64,000 bases of DNA from CAYQTL01 sp964420405 (GCA_964420405.1 CAYQTL010000017.1:7217-71216), one strand, 5' to 3'. Numbered from the stretch's first letter, positions 44,519-54,827 are shown. Numbers and translations: made by a program. The notes: a model not told the origin generated them from the letters alone.

Positions 44519-47500
44519 AGCGCCTCGAGCATGGTCGCGATCGCCGCCTCGAGCTGGACGTCCTCGCCCCGCAGTGCCGCGGCCGGGTCGTCCGGCACCT
44601 CGAGGTCGGGCTCGACGCCCCAGCCCTCCATGATCCACCGGCCGTCGGGCGAGTAGGTCCCGACGTTGGGGATCACCGGCGCCGAGCCGTCGACCAGCCC
44701 GGGGTTGCCCGACAGGCCCACGACGCCGCCCCAGGTCCGCGTGCCGATCAGCGGCCCGAGCCCGGCGTGGCGGAACATCCACGGGAACATGTCCCCGCTC
44801 GATCCCGACAGCTCGTTCATCAGCAGGCACTTGGGGCCGAAGTGGGCGTCATGGGGCACGGGCTGGTCGAGGCCGTCGCGGCGTGCGCGGTACATCAGCG
44901 GCGGCCGGTCGAGCATCTCGAGGAACCGGTGGGGCGTCCAGCCGCCGCCGTTGAACCGCTGGTCGACGATCAGAGCCTGCCGGTCCTGCTGGGGGAAGAA
45001 CTGCTCCACCAGCAGGTTGAGCCCGGACGGAACGTAGTTCGGGATGTGCACGTAGCCGACGCGGCCGCCGGTGGCCTCGTCCACCGCACGGCGCGCATCC
45101 TCGACCCACGCCCGGTAGCGCAGGTTCCGCTCCCAGTCGAGGTCCCGCGCCCGGACGACCACGTCGCGGGCGGCGTCCGCGGCGCCGGGCGACGGCCCGA
45201 CGGTCAGCACCACCTCGCGACCCTCCAGGCCCAGGAACGGCTTCCACGGGTCCTCCGCCGGGTCCACCGGCACGCCGTTGACCGCGAGCAGGTACTCGCC
45301 CTCGGCCACGTCCACCCCGGGCTCCGCGAGCGGGCTGCGCAGCTCGGAGTCCCACTCCGGGCCGACGTAGATCCGCCCGAACCGGTAGCCGCCGTCTGCG
45401 AGCTCGAAGTCGACTCCGAGGAGCCCCACGCCGGGCCCATCGGGACCGCCGCCCCCCGACGGTGGCCGGTAGCGGGCGTGGCTCACGTTGAGCTCGCCGA
45501 GCATCTCCCGGATCACGTGGCTGACGTCCGCACGGGACGCGCAGTCGGGCAGCATGGCGGCGAAGCGCTCGCGGACCGCCGCCCAGTCGAGGCCGTGCAT
45601 CGCGGGGTCGTAGAAGAAGTCGCGGAACAGCCGCCACGTGTCGTCGAACACCTGCCGCCACTCGGCCCGGGGCTCGACCACCATGACCATCCCGTCCGAC
45701 ACGACCTCGGCCGCCTCGGCGTCGGGTCCGACCTCGGACAGGGACGGCGATCCGGATCCGCCCGCCCGGTGCGCGATCGTCGTCCCGTCGGCCGCCAGCT
45801 CGAACGCCGCCGGACCCGTCACCACCGTCCGCTCCTCGGCGTCGGGATCGGCCGGGTCGAGCAGCTGCAGCCGCGGCTCGTCGTCACCGCCGCCGCCCGA
45901 CCTGCGCAGGTACAGCAGGTGCCCGTCGGCCGTGACCGCCAGACCGGCGAACGCACCCGGCGCGGCCGGCAGGCGGTAGGCGCGCCGCTGGAGACCGTCG
46001 AGCTCGATCGCGACCGGCGGCGGTCCGTCGACCGGGCCCTCCTCGACGGTCGCGTCCGCCTCCGCGTCGCCCTCGTCCCACGCCACCTCGTCGCTGCGCG
46101 AGCGCAGCGGCCGCTCGACGTCGTCCCGCAGCGGCATCGCCATCAGGACCTGCGTGTCGCGGTGGACCCACGCGAGCTCGATCTCGCTGTAGGTCGGCTC
46201 GTAGACCCGCCGCGCGACGAAGTACAGCACCTCCCCGTCGCGGTCGAACACCGGCTGCGACTCGTCGGCGAGTGGGCTCGTCACCCGGTACGCCTCCGAC
46301 GCCGCCACGTCGTACAGCCAGAGCGACCGGATCGAGTGGCCGGCCGGCTCCGTGAGGTCGAAGGCGACGAAGCGACTGTCGGGCGAGAACGAGACCGTCC
46401 GTCGCTCGCCGGGGTTCGGGCTCGCCCACGGGTCGGTCGCGATCCGCTCGAGGTCGCCGGCGGCCACGGTACACAGCCACAGGTCGCCGGTCTTCTCCTG
46501 GAACACGAGCCGTTCGGAGTCCGGCGACCACGTCGGCGGGTAGTAGAACGTCCGGTGACCCGAGGTGATCTGCCGCTCCTCGCCGCGTCCGTCACTCGGG
46601 ACGATGTGCAGCTCGTACTCTCCCGACCGGTCCGAGAAGAAGGCGATCCAGCGCCCGTCGGGGCTCCACGACGGGTACCGCTCCGCCACCCCGGAGGTGC
46701 GCGTCAGGTTGCGCGGGGCGCCGTGCTCGGCAGGCAGCGTCCAGATGTCGCCCCGGGCCTCGACCGCGATCCGCTCCCCGCCGGGCGCGACCGAGAAGCG
46801 ACCGATCGCGTCGGCGACGTCGAGCGGCCGCGATCGGAGCCCGGCCCGCGCACCGGGCACGCGCACCTCGACCACCCGGTCCGTCAGGCTCGCGAGGTCG
46901 AGGACCCGCAGCTCCGCGCCGAGAGAGAACACGATCTCGCCGCCGCCATCCACGCCGGGGCCGACCGCCGGCTGCCGGACGTCGTGGTCGGTGAAGAAGG
47001 TGAGCTGTCGGCGCTCCCCCGTCGTCGGGTCGAGCGCCCACAGGTTGCGCCGGTGGGCCGGGCCGGCGTCGGACACGAAGACCACGGTGCCGCCGTGCCA
47101 CATGGGGGTGCCGTCGGTACCGATCCACTCGGTCAGCCGCCGGAAGTCCCCCGTCTGCAGGTCGGCGAGCCACAGATCCGACGCGCTGCCTCCCACGTAC
47201 CGCTTCCAGCCGCCGACCCAGCCGGCCGTGATCGGCTCGTAGAGCAGGAAGCGCCCGTCGGGGCCGAGGGCCGCCTCGGCGCCGTAGGGAACCGGCAGCA
47301 GCTCGGGCATCCCGCCCTCCGGTGCGACGGTGAACAGCTCGGTCCGGGCCAGCAGACCGCTGCGGGCGGGTGCGAAGTACAGCAGGCGCCCGTCGGATGT
47401 CCAGTCGCACAGCACCTGCCACGACGGCTCGTGGGTCACGCGCCGGGGCACGCCGCCCGCGGCCGGCACCACGTACAGCTCGGGGTCGCCGTCGTAGTCG

Positions 47501-47797
47501 GCGACGAACGCGATCCGGGTCCCGTCGGGGCTGTACCGGGGCCGCCGGACGTCCCCCGCCGGGCTCGCCAGCGGCGTCGCCACGCCCCCCTCGCGCGGCA
47601 CCTGCCACAGTGCGTCGGCGTACCGGAACGTGATGTGGGTCGCCGAGATGTCGGGGTCCCGCAGCATCCCGGCATGGGGCGCCGCCGCCCCGTCACCCGA
47701 CGCCCCGGCGCTCGTCGTCATCACCGCCGCGATCGCCGCTCCGGCGAGGCGAAACCACGCTCCCGTCCGTCCCCTCATCGTCTCCTCCTCGGCTCTG

Positions 47798-48718
47798 TCA
47801 GCGGACCCGGCCCGGCGTCAGCCGCCGCTCGAGGTCCGTCCACGATCCGTCGTCGATCACATACCGCACCCGCACCGCACGCGGGTCCCGCCGCGCGTCT
47901 TCGTCGAGCTCGGCCCACGCCCGCGGCGCGAAGCACACCGGATCGCTTCCGGCCGCCGCGAGCGCCGCCGACGAGACGGCCGCTGCCAGTGGCTCGACCC
48001 GCAGCCCGGCGCCCTCCAGCAGGGGCCGGAGGTCGGCCGCCAGGTTGGCGGCGCGGACCTCGTCCAGCTCGCACGCCAGCACCCGGCAGGCATCGCCCCG
48101 GCGGTCCCCGATCGTCGCAACGAGCCCGGGATCCGGGCGCACGGCGATGAACAGCACGTCGGCGCCGCGGTGCGGCCACCGCCTCACGATCTCGGCGTAG
48201 TGAAAGTAGGTCGCCACCACCGTCCCCGCCGGCGGCTCGCCGTCGAGGTCGAGGGGCCACGGCGAGGCGGCGACGCCCAGACGCCGCTCCAGCTCGGTGG
48301 CGTGGTCGCGGCACTGGGCGAGGCTGCACTCCACCACCGACACCGGCCGCGGCTCGCGGCCCTCGCCGACCGCCGCGACCCGCCGCGCCAGCTCCCCCGC
48401 CGTGACCCCGAACCGGCGCCCGGCCTCCGCCACGAAGCGCGCCACCTCCATGTCGAGCGCGTCGACGCCGACGGGCTCGGGCCGGCCGACCACGCGGGTT
48501 CCGCGGGCACCGTCCGAGACCAACAGGCCGTCGGCCGCGAGGGCGTCGTAGGCCGCGCGCACCGTGTGCAGGTTGACGCCGAGCCCGGCCGCCGCGGCCC
48601 GCAGCGCCGGTAGCCGCTCTCCAGGCCCCAGATCGCCGGTCGAGATCCGCCACCGGATCGCCTCGGCGAGCTGGTGGTAGAGGGGCACGGGGCTGTCACG
48701 GTCGAGTCGGAGGTCCAC
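47798..48718 (-). CDS. GntR family transcriptional regulator
   Basis: The 306-residue product has an N-terminal winged helix (1-75) with SPVPLYHQLAEAIRWRISTGDL and ERLPALRAAAAGLGVNLHTVRAAYDAL, typical of the HutC/YtrA-type branches. A long C-terminal part (100-306) does not match a known effector domain and includes VVECSLAQCRDHATELERRL and two Rossmann-like strands (DVLFIAVRPDPG, CRVLACELDEV). The GTG at 48718 follows AAGGAG. An 18-bp operator with perfect 6-bp arms lies 12 bp upstream, so it probably represses itself and perhaps the tricorn-like gene 19 bp downstream. Confidence 0.88.
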   Translation of the reverse strand: MDLRLDRDSPVPLYHQLAEAIRWRISTGDLGPGERLPALRAAAAGLGVNLHTVRAAYDALAADGLLVSDGARGTRVVGRPEPVGVDALDMEVARFVAEAGRRFGVTAGELARRVAAVGEGREPRPVSVVECSLAQCRDHATELERRLGVAASPWPLDLDGEPPAGTVVATYFHYAEIVRRWPHRGADVLFIAVRPDPGLVATIGDRRGDACRVLACELDEVRAANLAADLRPLLEGAGLRVEPLAAAVSSAALAAAGSDPVCFAPRAWAELDEDARRDPRAVRVRYVIDDGSWTDLERRLTPGRVR

Positions 48719-48729
48719 GGCGGCTCCTT

Positions 48730-48747
48730 GTTCTAGAACATTAGAAC
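48730..48747 (-). promoter_or_regulatory. GntR-type operator GTTCTAATGTTCTAGAAC
   Basis: Read on the minus strand, arms GTTCTA and TAGAAC flank a 6-nt spacer in an 18-bp inverted repeat directly upstream of the regulator's ribosome site. It resembles known YtrA/GntR operators. It is one of the few AT-rich blocks in the window and probably overlaps the promoter, giving autorepression. Confidence 0.75.
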
Positions 48748-48772
48748 GACCGGACCGGGAAAAGGTTGCAGC

Positions 48773-48800
48773 CGGATCGGGATCGTGACCGGGATGCGGG
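48773..48800. repeat. Short hexamer-family motif (GGATCG, GGATCG, TGACCG, GGATGC)
   Basis: Degenerate units of the G-rich hexamer family between the GntR operator and the end of the next leftward gene at 48801. It begins 26 bp upstream of the operator. Confidence 0.5.
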
Positions 48801-50237
48801 CTACCGGCGCAGACGCGCGCGATGCTCGCGGTACGCGGCGGCCCAGGCGTCGGGGTCGGGCTCGGAGGGGAGGCCGCAGGGACAGGACGCGGTGGCGCGC
48901 ACGACCTCCTCCGAGCGCAACCTCTCGAGCACCGGCGCCGTCGCCTCGGCAACGGCGCGGCGCTCCTCCCGCATCCGGCCGATGTGACGCAGTGCCTCAC
49001 GGTACAGCCGCCGCATCTCGTCGGACGGGAACTGGTCCGGCGCCAACCGGCGGTCGAGGGAGGCGGCGGGCATCAGCTGCTCGATCTCGAAGCCCGCCGC
49101 CCGCGCCTCCAGCAGGCAGCGGTACAGGCGCAGGCGGCAGGCGAGCCGCCACCGCAGGTCGTCGCCGAGCCGCGGCAGCACCGCGAGCGCACCGTCCACC
49201 GCCGCGAGTCGCGGAATCGGAGCTCGGCGCAGGCCACCGCCGCCGAGGGTCCGCTCCCCGTACCCGGTCCACCAGTCGAGCAGCGCCGGCGCGAGCAGCG
49301 GCTCGGAGCCTCCCTCCAGCACGTTGCGCCGGCGGTCGTCGAACTCCGACAGCAGCAGCAGGTCGAGCACCGCGGCACGCTGGCGGTCGCCGACGTTCCG
49401 CCACCAGCCGTCGCCGAACCCCAGGACCACCCCGCCCCCGAACAGAGGCGTCCCCAGCTCGACCTCCCCGTGGCGACCGAGCCCGGCGTCGGAGCCGCGG
49501 TGGCCGTAGGGCGCGGAGGTCCTCGCCAGCGGCCCGAGCAGCGTGAGGTCGACCGGGTAGGGATGGGCCTCCAGGTCCTCGATCATCAGCAGCGGCGGCC
49601 CCTCGAGACCGGCGGCGTCGGCTGCGGCGAGCAGCTCCCGGATCACCTCCAGGTTGCCGATCGGGTCGCCGGACCAGTCGTGGCTGATCACCAGATCGGC
49701 GTCCCGCAGCAGCTCGGGCCGCACCAGCGGGGGGTCGTCGCCCGGCGGGACCACGTCGAGGGTCAGCGACACCGGCCGGCCGTCGAGCGCGAACCGCCAC
49801 CGCCGCCGTCCGCCCGCCTCGCCCAGCGGCCGTCCCGACTCCACGTCGGACACCGCTCCGGCCGCTGCGAGCGCCGCGAACCCGGCCGCCAGATCCTGCT
49901 GCACCGCCGCGTCGACCTCGGTGAAGACGAGCCTGCACGGGATCCCGGCCGGCAGCCCCGAGCACGCCGCGAGCGCGCCGAGATGGCTCCCCGAGGCGAG
50001 GTAGAGGATGTCGGCGGGCCGCCGATCCTCGGGCAGCGCGGCGACCAGCTCGGCCACCGCCCGGTGGTTGCGCAGCTGGTGCCGCAGCCGTGACGGCACC
50101 TTGGCGCCGGCCGCCTCGAGGGCGGGAACCACGGCGGAGACCGGGTCGTCCACACCTGCGGCCACCGCTGGCAGGCCCCACGTGGACGCCGCGACCGCCA
50201 CCAGCGCCGTCGCCAGGGTCGCGGCGCGAGCTCTCAC
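48801..50237 (-). CDS. Exported protein of unknown function with a Rossmann-like N-terminal half
   Basis: The 478-residue product has a signal peptide (about 1-28, ending AVAAG). Next comes a region with strands like those of SAM-binding folds: DILYLASGSHLGALAACS, CRLVFTEVDAAVQQDLA and ADLVISHDWSGDPIGNL. The C-terminal half is helical, with a CPCG motif near residue 453. No family is recognised; a periplasmic methyltransferase-like fold would be unusual. The GTG at 50237 starts the signal peptide and lies 7 bp after the stop of the TPR protein gene, so the two are one unit. Confidence 0.7.
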   Translation of the reverse strand: MRARAATLATALVAVAASTWGLPAVAAGVDDPVSAVVPALEAAGAKVPSRLRHQLRNHRAVAELVAALPEDRRPADILYLASGSHLGALAACSGLPAGIPCRLVFTEVDAAVQQDLAAGFAALAAAGAVSDVESGRPLGEAGGRRRWRFALDGRPVSLTLDVVPPGDDPPLVRPELLRDADLVISHDWSGDPIGNLEVIRELLAAADAAGLEGPPLLMIEDLEAHPYPVDLTLLGPLARTSAPYGHRGSDAGLGRHGEVELGTPLFGGGVVLGFGDGWWRNVGDRQRAAVLDLLLLSEFDDRRRNVLEGGSEPLLAPALLDWWTGYGERTLGGGGLRRAPIPRLAAVDGALAVLPRLGDDLRWRLACRLRLYRCLLEARAAGFEIEQLMPAASLDRRLAPDQFPSDEMRRLYREALRHIGRMREERRAVAEATAPVLERLRSEEVVRATASCPCGLPSEPDPDAWAAAYREHRARLRR

Positions 50238-50244
50238 CGCAGGG

Positions 50245-51495
50245 TCAGCTCCCCGCCCCCGCATCGACGGCCGAGCGCAGCTTGTCGACCCGGCCGAGCT
50301 GGACGTGGACCTCCGGGTCGGCGGCCTGCGCCTGCTCCAGGTAGCGGAGCGCCGCGGCCAGCGCGCCCGCCGCCTCGGCGCTGTCGGCCAGCGAGATCCT
50401 GCCGAGGGCGTACAGCGGGTCGTCGGCCGGGATCGCGTCGAGCAGCGCCTCGCCGCGCCGCCCCTCGCCCGCGTCGAGCATCAGCTCTCCCAGGGCCAGC
50501 CTCGTCAGCGCCACGTTGCCGGGGGTGTCGCCCCGCTCCAGGTGCCGTTCGAGGAGCTCCATGTAGACCGGATCCCGCTGCTCGCGGATCCGGCGCAGGG
50601 CGAGCTTGCGCAGCACGAAGTCGTCGGTGGCGAGCAGCTGCCGCCACGACTCGACAGCCGCCGGCCCGAGCTCCTCCAGCAGCCCGAGCCCGGCGTACCG
50701 CAGCTCGAGCCGGTCGCGGCCGACGACCACGTCGGTGATGGCCGGTGCCGCGGACGGGACCAGCACCAGGTCGAGCAGCCGCAGCCGAAGCTCGCACTCC
50801 GCGTCGTCCACCTCTCCGAGGCCGTCGGTCAGCTCCTCCGGGTCGAGCAGACGCCGGTACGGCTCGGCCGCGACCCGCTCCGGCAGCACCCCCATCGTCG
50901 CCCAGCGGTACGGCGGGCATCCGCGCTCGACCGCCCGCGCGAAGTCGCCGGCGGCGCCGTCGTCGTCGCCGCCGGCGGCCGCGGCCAACCCCCGCAGCTC
51001 GTACAGCCGGCACGAGCCCGGGGCGTCCTCGATCGCCTCCGATGCGGCGGCCGCCGCTTCGTCCCATCGCTGGTGCTCGAGCAGCAGCTCCACCAGCTCG
51101 GCCGACGCCTCGGTGCTGCCGGACCGCTCCACCACGTCCCGCAGCACCGCCTCGGCCTCCTCGACCCGGCCCGCCCGCCACAGCGCGGCGCCGCGGCCGA
51201 GCGCCGTCTCGACGGTCCAACCGTCGAGCTGCTCGAGCCGCGCCCACAGGGCCGCCGCCGCGTCGGCGTCGCCCTCCTCGTACTCGAGGCGGGCCACCTC
51301 CCGCACCAAGCGGACGTCGTCGGGGCGCGCCTCGAGCTCGGCCCGGCACGCCTCCAGCGCCTGCCACGGATCCCCGGCCGCCCGCGCCTCGGTGCAGCTC
51401 GGCAGCCCCACATCCGCCTCCGTCCCCGTCACCGTGAACGCCCCGGCGGCGGCCACCGCCACCAGCACACCGATCGTCCGCGTCCAGGCCGTCAT
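50245..51495 (-). CDS. Exported TPR-repeat protein
   Basis: The 416-residue product has a signal peptide (about 1-28) followed by about ten helical hairpins of TPR type, for example DPWQALEACRAELEARPDD, LGRGAALWRAGRVEEAEAVL and ELVELLLEHQRWDEAAAAA. TPR arrays mediate protein contacts. With the downstream exported protein it forms a two-gene unit of unknown function, placed after an ABC exporter of polysaccharide type, which may suggest a cell-envelope role. The ATG at 51495 follows GGAGGG. Confidence 0.8.
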   Translation of the reverse strand: MTAWTRTIGVLVAVAAAGAFTVTGTEADVGLPSCTEARAAGDPWQALEACRAELEARPDDVRLVREVARLEYEEGDADAAAALWARLEQLDGWTVETALGRGAALWRAGRVEEAEAVLRDVVERSGSTEASAELVELLLEHQRWDEAAAAASEAIEDAPGSCRLYELRGLAAAAGGDDDGAAGDFARAVERGCPPYRWATMGVLPERVAAEPYRRLLDPEELTDGLGEVDDAECELRLRLLDLVLVPSAAPAITDVVVGRDRLELRYAGLGLLEELGPAAVESWRQLLATDDFVLRKLALRRIREQRDPVYMELLERHLERGDTPGNVALTRLALGELMLDAGEGRRGEALLDAIPADDPLYALGRISLADSAEAAGALAAALRYLEQAQAADPEVHVQLGRVDKLRSAVDAGAGS

Positions 51496-51564
51496 CACCG
51501 TCCCTCCCCAGGTGGTGTCCCGCCGCATCCGCTGCGGCACGCTGTCACTTCTCGCCCGCGGCCG

Positions 51565-52305
51565 TCAACCGCCCGCCAGCAGCCTGCCGTACGCCCGTGC
51601 GACGTCGGGCCCGCTCCCCTCCTCCAGGACCCTGCCGCGCTCGATCAGGACCGCCCGGTCGCACAGCTCGGCCACGTCCGACGGCTGGTGGCTGACGATG
51701 ACGATCGTCCGCCCCTCCCTCCGCAGCTGTCCGAACCGCTCGACACAGCGCCGCTGGAACTCCGCGTCGCCGACCGCGTAGATCTCGTCCAGCACCAGCA
51801 CGTCCCGGACCGCCATGAACGCCAACGCGAACGCGAGCCGCGCCATCATGCCGCTGGAGTAGTGCCGCACCTCGAGCTGGGCGAACCGTTCGAGGCCGGC
51901 GAGCTCCAGGATCTCCGGCGTCGCGGCCCGCAGCTCCCGCAGGCTGAGCCCCATGATGGTGCCCGCCAGCTGGATGTTGTCGACCGCGTCGAGCTCGGTG
52001 TTCCAGCCGACACCCAGCTCCAGGATCGGTGTCATCGGGGCGTGCAGCCGGACCGTGCCGCCGTCCGCCCGGTAGATCCCGGCGATGATCTTCAGCAGCG
52101 TGCTCTTGCCCGAGCCGTTGCGGCCCATGATGCCGAAGGTCTCGCCCCGCCTGACCGCGAAGCTGACGCCGTCGAGCACCTGCAGCTCCTGCACCTCGGG
52201 CGGTCGCAGCGCGCCGAGCACGTGCTCGCGCAGGGTCCGGCGGCGCACCGCGGGGATGAGGAACCGCTTGCGGAGGTCGACGACCTCGAGCACCGTCACC
52301 GTCAC
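51565..52305 (-). CDS. ABC exporter ATP-binding protein (polysaccharide/O-antigen type)
   Basis: The 246-residue ATPase has Walker A GRNGSGKST, a signature YSSGM in place of the usual LSGG, Walker B VLVLDEI and the switch His in IVIVSHQPSD. N-terminal VQELQVLDGVSFAVRRGE is typical of Wzt/TagH/RfbE-like proteins. It is of the short type without the C-terminal glycan-recognition domain of some Wzt proteins. The GTG at 52305 overlaps the permease stop as GTGA. It works with the permease to flip or export a lipid-linked glycan. Confidence 0.93.
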   Translation of the reverse strand: MTVTVLEVVDLRKRFLIPAVRRRTLREHVLGALRPPEVQELQVLDGVSFAVRRGETFGIMGRNGSGKSTLLKIIAGIYRADGGTVRLHAPMTPILELGVGWNTELDAVDNIQLAGTIMGLSLRELRAATPEILELAGLERFAQLEVRHYSSGMMARLAFALAFMAVRDVLVLDEIYAVGDAEFQRRCVERFGQLRREGRTIVIVSHQPSDVAELCDRAVLIERGRVLEEGSGPDVARAYGRLLAGG

Positions 52306-53093
52306 AGCTCCTCGACCGCCCGCGGCACGAAACGACGGTAGACCAGCACCCCGACGGCGAGCGCGGCCGCCGCCGACGCGACCAGCAGCAGGTTCGCGCG
52401 CAGGGTCGGGACCTCGCCGTCGACCAGCACCATGCGGATGAACTGGATGACGGGCGTCGGCGGCCACAGGTACAGGTACACGTGGTAGCGCTCGGGGAGG
52501 ATGTCGAGGGGGTAGATGATCGGCGCCACGAAGAACCCGGCCTGCAGCGCCAGGTCCCACACCTGGTTGAGGTCGCGGTAGCACAGGTACAGCACGCTCG
52601 CCGCCAGCGAGAAGCCGACCACGATCGCCAGGAACAGCGCCAGGTAGAGCACGAACAGCCCGACCTCGATCGGCGACAAGGGCCGGCGGAACAGACCGAT
52701 GTACGCGGTCACGACGACCGCGAACAGGGACACGGTCACGATCGCGTTGGAGCTCGACGTCAGCACCAGCACCGAGCGCGGGAAGCGCGCCTTGGTGAGC
52801 AGGAAGCTCTTGGCGTGGAGGCTGCCCATCCCGGAGCGGGTCCCCTCGGCGAAGAAGTCCCACACGAACAGCCCGATCACCAGGTTGAGGGGGTAGTCGG
52901 GGTCCATCGAGAAGATCAGCGAGAACACACCGAGCAGGACCGCGAACATGGTGGCGGGCTTGGCCAGCGCCCACAGGTAACCGCCGAGGGTGCCGTGGTA
53001 GCGGGTCTTGAAGTCGGTCCGGACCAGGGTCCAGACCAGCCCCGGCAGGTCCGGCCGGCCGGCGGCGGTCGCGGCGGCGCGGATCACCGGCAT
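52302..53093 (-). CDS. ABC-2 type permease (Wzm-like polysaccharide exporter)
   Basis: The 263-residue product has six predicted helices and the ABC-2 pattern: an N-terminal amphipathic segment with LVRTDFKTRYHGTLGGYLWALAKP, then helix 1, and the C-terminal part with PIIYPLDILPERYHVYLYLWPPTPVIQ. These are hallmarks of the Wzm/TagG family that moves lipid-linked polysaccharides across the inner membrane. The ATG at 53093 has only a weak ribosome site. The gene is divergent from the SGNH-TPR gene, which opens the prenyl/glycosyl region. Confidence 0.93.
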   Translation of the reverse strand: MPVIRAAATAAGRPDLPGLVWTLVRTDFKTRYHGTLGGYLWALAKPATMFAVLLGVFSLIFSMDPDYPLNLVIGLFVWDFFAEGTRSGMGSLHAKSFLLTKARFPRSVLVLTSSSNAIVTVSLFAVVVTAYIGLFRRPLSPIEVGLFVLYLALFLAIVVGFSLAASVLYLCYRDLNQVWDLALQAGFFVAPIIYPLDILPERYHVYLYLWPPTPVIQFIRMVLVDGEVPTLRANLLLVASAAAALAVGVLVYRRFVPRAVEEL

Positions 53094-53196
53094 CCCCCGA
53101 TGGGGAGCGCCCGCCTCCGGACTCCGCGCTGGTGTGCGTGCACGACCGCGATTCCTACCACACGCCGCGCCCCGCGGGCAACGTCGGCGGCACCGG

Positions 53197-53202
53197 TACA
53201 CT
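53197..53202 (+). promoter_or_regulatory. -10 box TACACT for the SGNH-TPR gene
   Basis: TACACT preceded by CCGG and followed by GG, 44 nt before the ATG at 53247. It has the same hexamer and flanks as 1449-1454 and the same hexamer as 54906-54911. Confidence 0.55.
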
Positions 53203-53246
53203 GGCCGCAGGCCCCGCTGCGCGGGGCGACGCACGGCACGACCGCC

Positions 53247-54788
53247 ATGCCACACGCCCGCACCCTGCTGCCGCGCCTCGCGCTGCTCGCCGCCGGCACC
53301 GTCACCGCGGTCGCCCTCGCCGAGCTGCTGCTGCCCGTCCGCGAGCCGTCGCCGGCGACCGCCGCCGAGCCGCCTCCACAGGCCGCGAGCTGGGTCCACC
53401 ACCCGTCGCCGTGGGCGTGGCGGTTCGGCGACCGGGGGGTCGACCTGCCGGCCACCGTCGAGGCGTTCTCCCGCGAGGCCGTCACCGGCGCCGACCACAG
53501 CTCCCACGGGTTCCGTACCGACGAGTACACCACCGCCCGGCCACCGGACACCTTCCGCGTCGTTGTGCTCGGCGACTCGCTCACCTGGGGCCAGGGGGTC
53601 GCTTTCGAGGACACCTTCCCGGAGGTTCTCGAGGGCCTGCTGGCCGAACGTGTCGTCCCCGTCGGTCTCGAGGCCGAGGTGATCGCGGTCGGCGTCTGCG
53701 GCGCCCGGCTCGTCGACCACGTGATCCGCCTCCACGCCCACGTCGCGGGGCTCGAGCCCGACCTGCTGGTGCTCCAGCACTTCCCCAACGACGTCGAGTA
53801 CCTCGTCGACCATCGCGAGCCGGATCCCCTCGCCGTCCTCAAACGGGAGTCGGAGATCCTGCGCCTGGTCGACGCCGTGCGACTTCGGGACGTCTACTGG
53901 CGTCAGCTGGCGGCCTGGATCGAGCCCGGCTCGACGAGCTGGCGGCTGTACCGGCGGGCCGCCGCCGAGATCGCACGCTGGCGCGACGCCTCGGGCACGC
54001 CGGTGGTGGTGGCGGCGTTCCCCCCGTCGGACCAGCGGCCCGGCGGCGGCAACTTCGACGGGTACGCCGAGCTGGAGGCGTTCCGGCCGCTCCTCGAGCC
54101 GCCGCTCGAGGTGCTCGAGGACGCGGGGCTGCCGGTGCTGCGGCTCGAGGAGGCGTTCCGGCGCGAGGCCGGGCGTCGCTTCCTGTGCGTCTCCACCGGC
54201 GACGGGCACCCGAACCCGCTCGCCCACGGCATCGCGGCACGGGCGATCGACCGCTTCCTCGAAGGCGGAGGCTGGCTCCCCCGGGGGGCCGCCGACGTCC
54301 GCCCGGCCGCCTCCCGGTACGCCGACGAGCTGCCGCTGCGCCGCGAGGCCGCCGCCCGCTGGCGGGAGCTGAACCGCGACTACGCCGCCCAGCGCGACCT
54401 GTTCGACCGGCTGCTCGACGTCGCCCCCGGCGACCCGTGGCTCGCAGCCCAGGCCGCACACCAGCGGTACGAGGCGGGCGATATCGACGGCGCCGCGCAG
54501 CTGTACCGGAGGCTGCCGGAGCTGGCTCCGGAGGTGGCGGCCCCCTGGTACCACCTCGCCCGCTGCACCCCCGAGCCCGCCGAGCGGAAGATGCTGCTCG
54601 AGCTGATGCTGGACGCGGTCCCCGACCACTCGCCGTCGCTCGAGGAGCTGATGTGGCTCCACGACCGCCTCGGCGACGGCGCGACCGCGTGCCGGCTCGC
54701 GGGCGAGGTCGCCGCCGTCGCCCGCTACCCCGAGCAGCTCGAGCGGGCGAGGGCGGTGCTCGGGCGTGCCGAGTGCGGCGGGGGGTAG
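53247..54788 (+). CDS. SGNH/GDSL hydrolase-like protein with C-terminal TPR region
   Basis: The 513-residue product has an N-terminal signal anchor (about 8-27), then an SGNH hydrolase domain (90-350). Block I is VVLGDSLTWGQG with the nucleophile Ser, block III is the NDVE segment, and block V is DGHPNPLAHG with the catalytic His. The C-terminal part (370-510) holds TPR-like helices. SGNH enzymes of this layout act on acyl or acetyl groups of surface glycans or lipids, for example in alginate or peptidoglycan O-acetylation. The ATG at 53247 is preceded by no clear ribosome site. The start lies 153 bp from the divergent ABC permease gene. Confidence 0.85.
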   Translation: MPHARTLLPRLALLAAGTVTAVALAELLLPVREPSPATAAEPPPQAASWVHHPSPWAWRFGDRGVDLPATVEAFSREAVTGADHSSHGFRTDEYTTARPPDTFRVVVLGDSLTWGQGVAFEDTFPEVLEGLLAERVVPVGLEAEVIAVGVCGARLVDHVIRLHAHVAGLEPDLLVLQHFPNDVEYLVDHREPDPLAVLKRESEILRLVDAVRLRDVYWRQLAAWIEPGSTSWRLYRRAAAEIARWRDASGTPVVVAAFPPSDQRPGGGNFDGYAELEAFRPLLEPPLEVLEDAGLPVLRLEEAFRREAGRRFLCVSTGDGHPNPLAHGIAARAIDRFLEGGGWLPRGAADVRPAASRYADELPLRREAAARWRELNRDYAAQRDLFDRLLDVAPGDPWLAAQAAHQRYEAGDIDGAAQLYRRLPELAPEVAAPWYHLARCTPEPAERKMLLELMLDAVPDHSPSLEELMWLHDRLGDGATACRLAGEVAAVARYPEQLERARAVLGRAECGGG

Positions 54789-54827
54789 CGCGGGACGGGC
54801 GCGGAGCGGAGCTCCGGTCGCCGTCGC

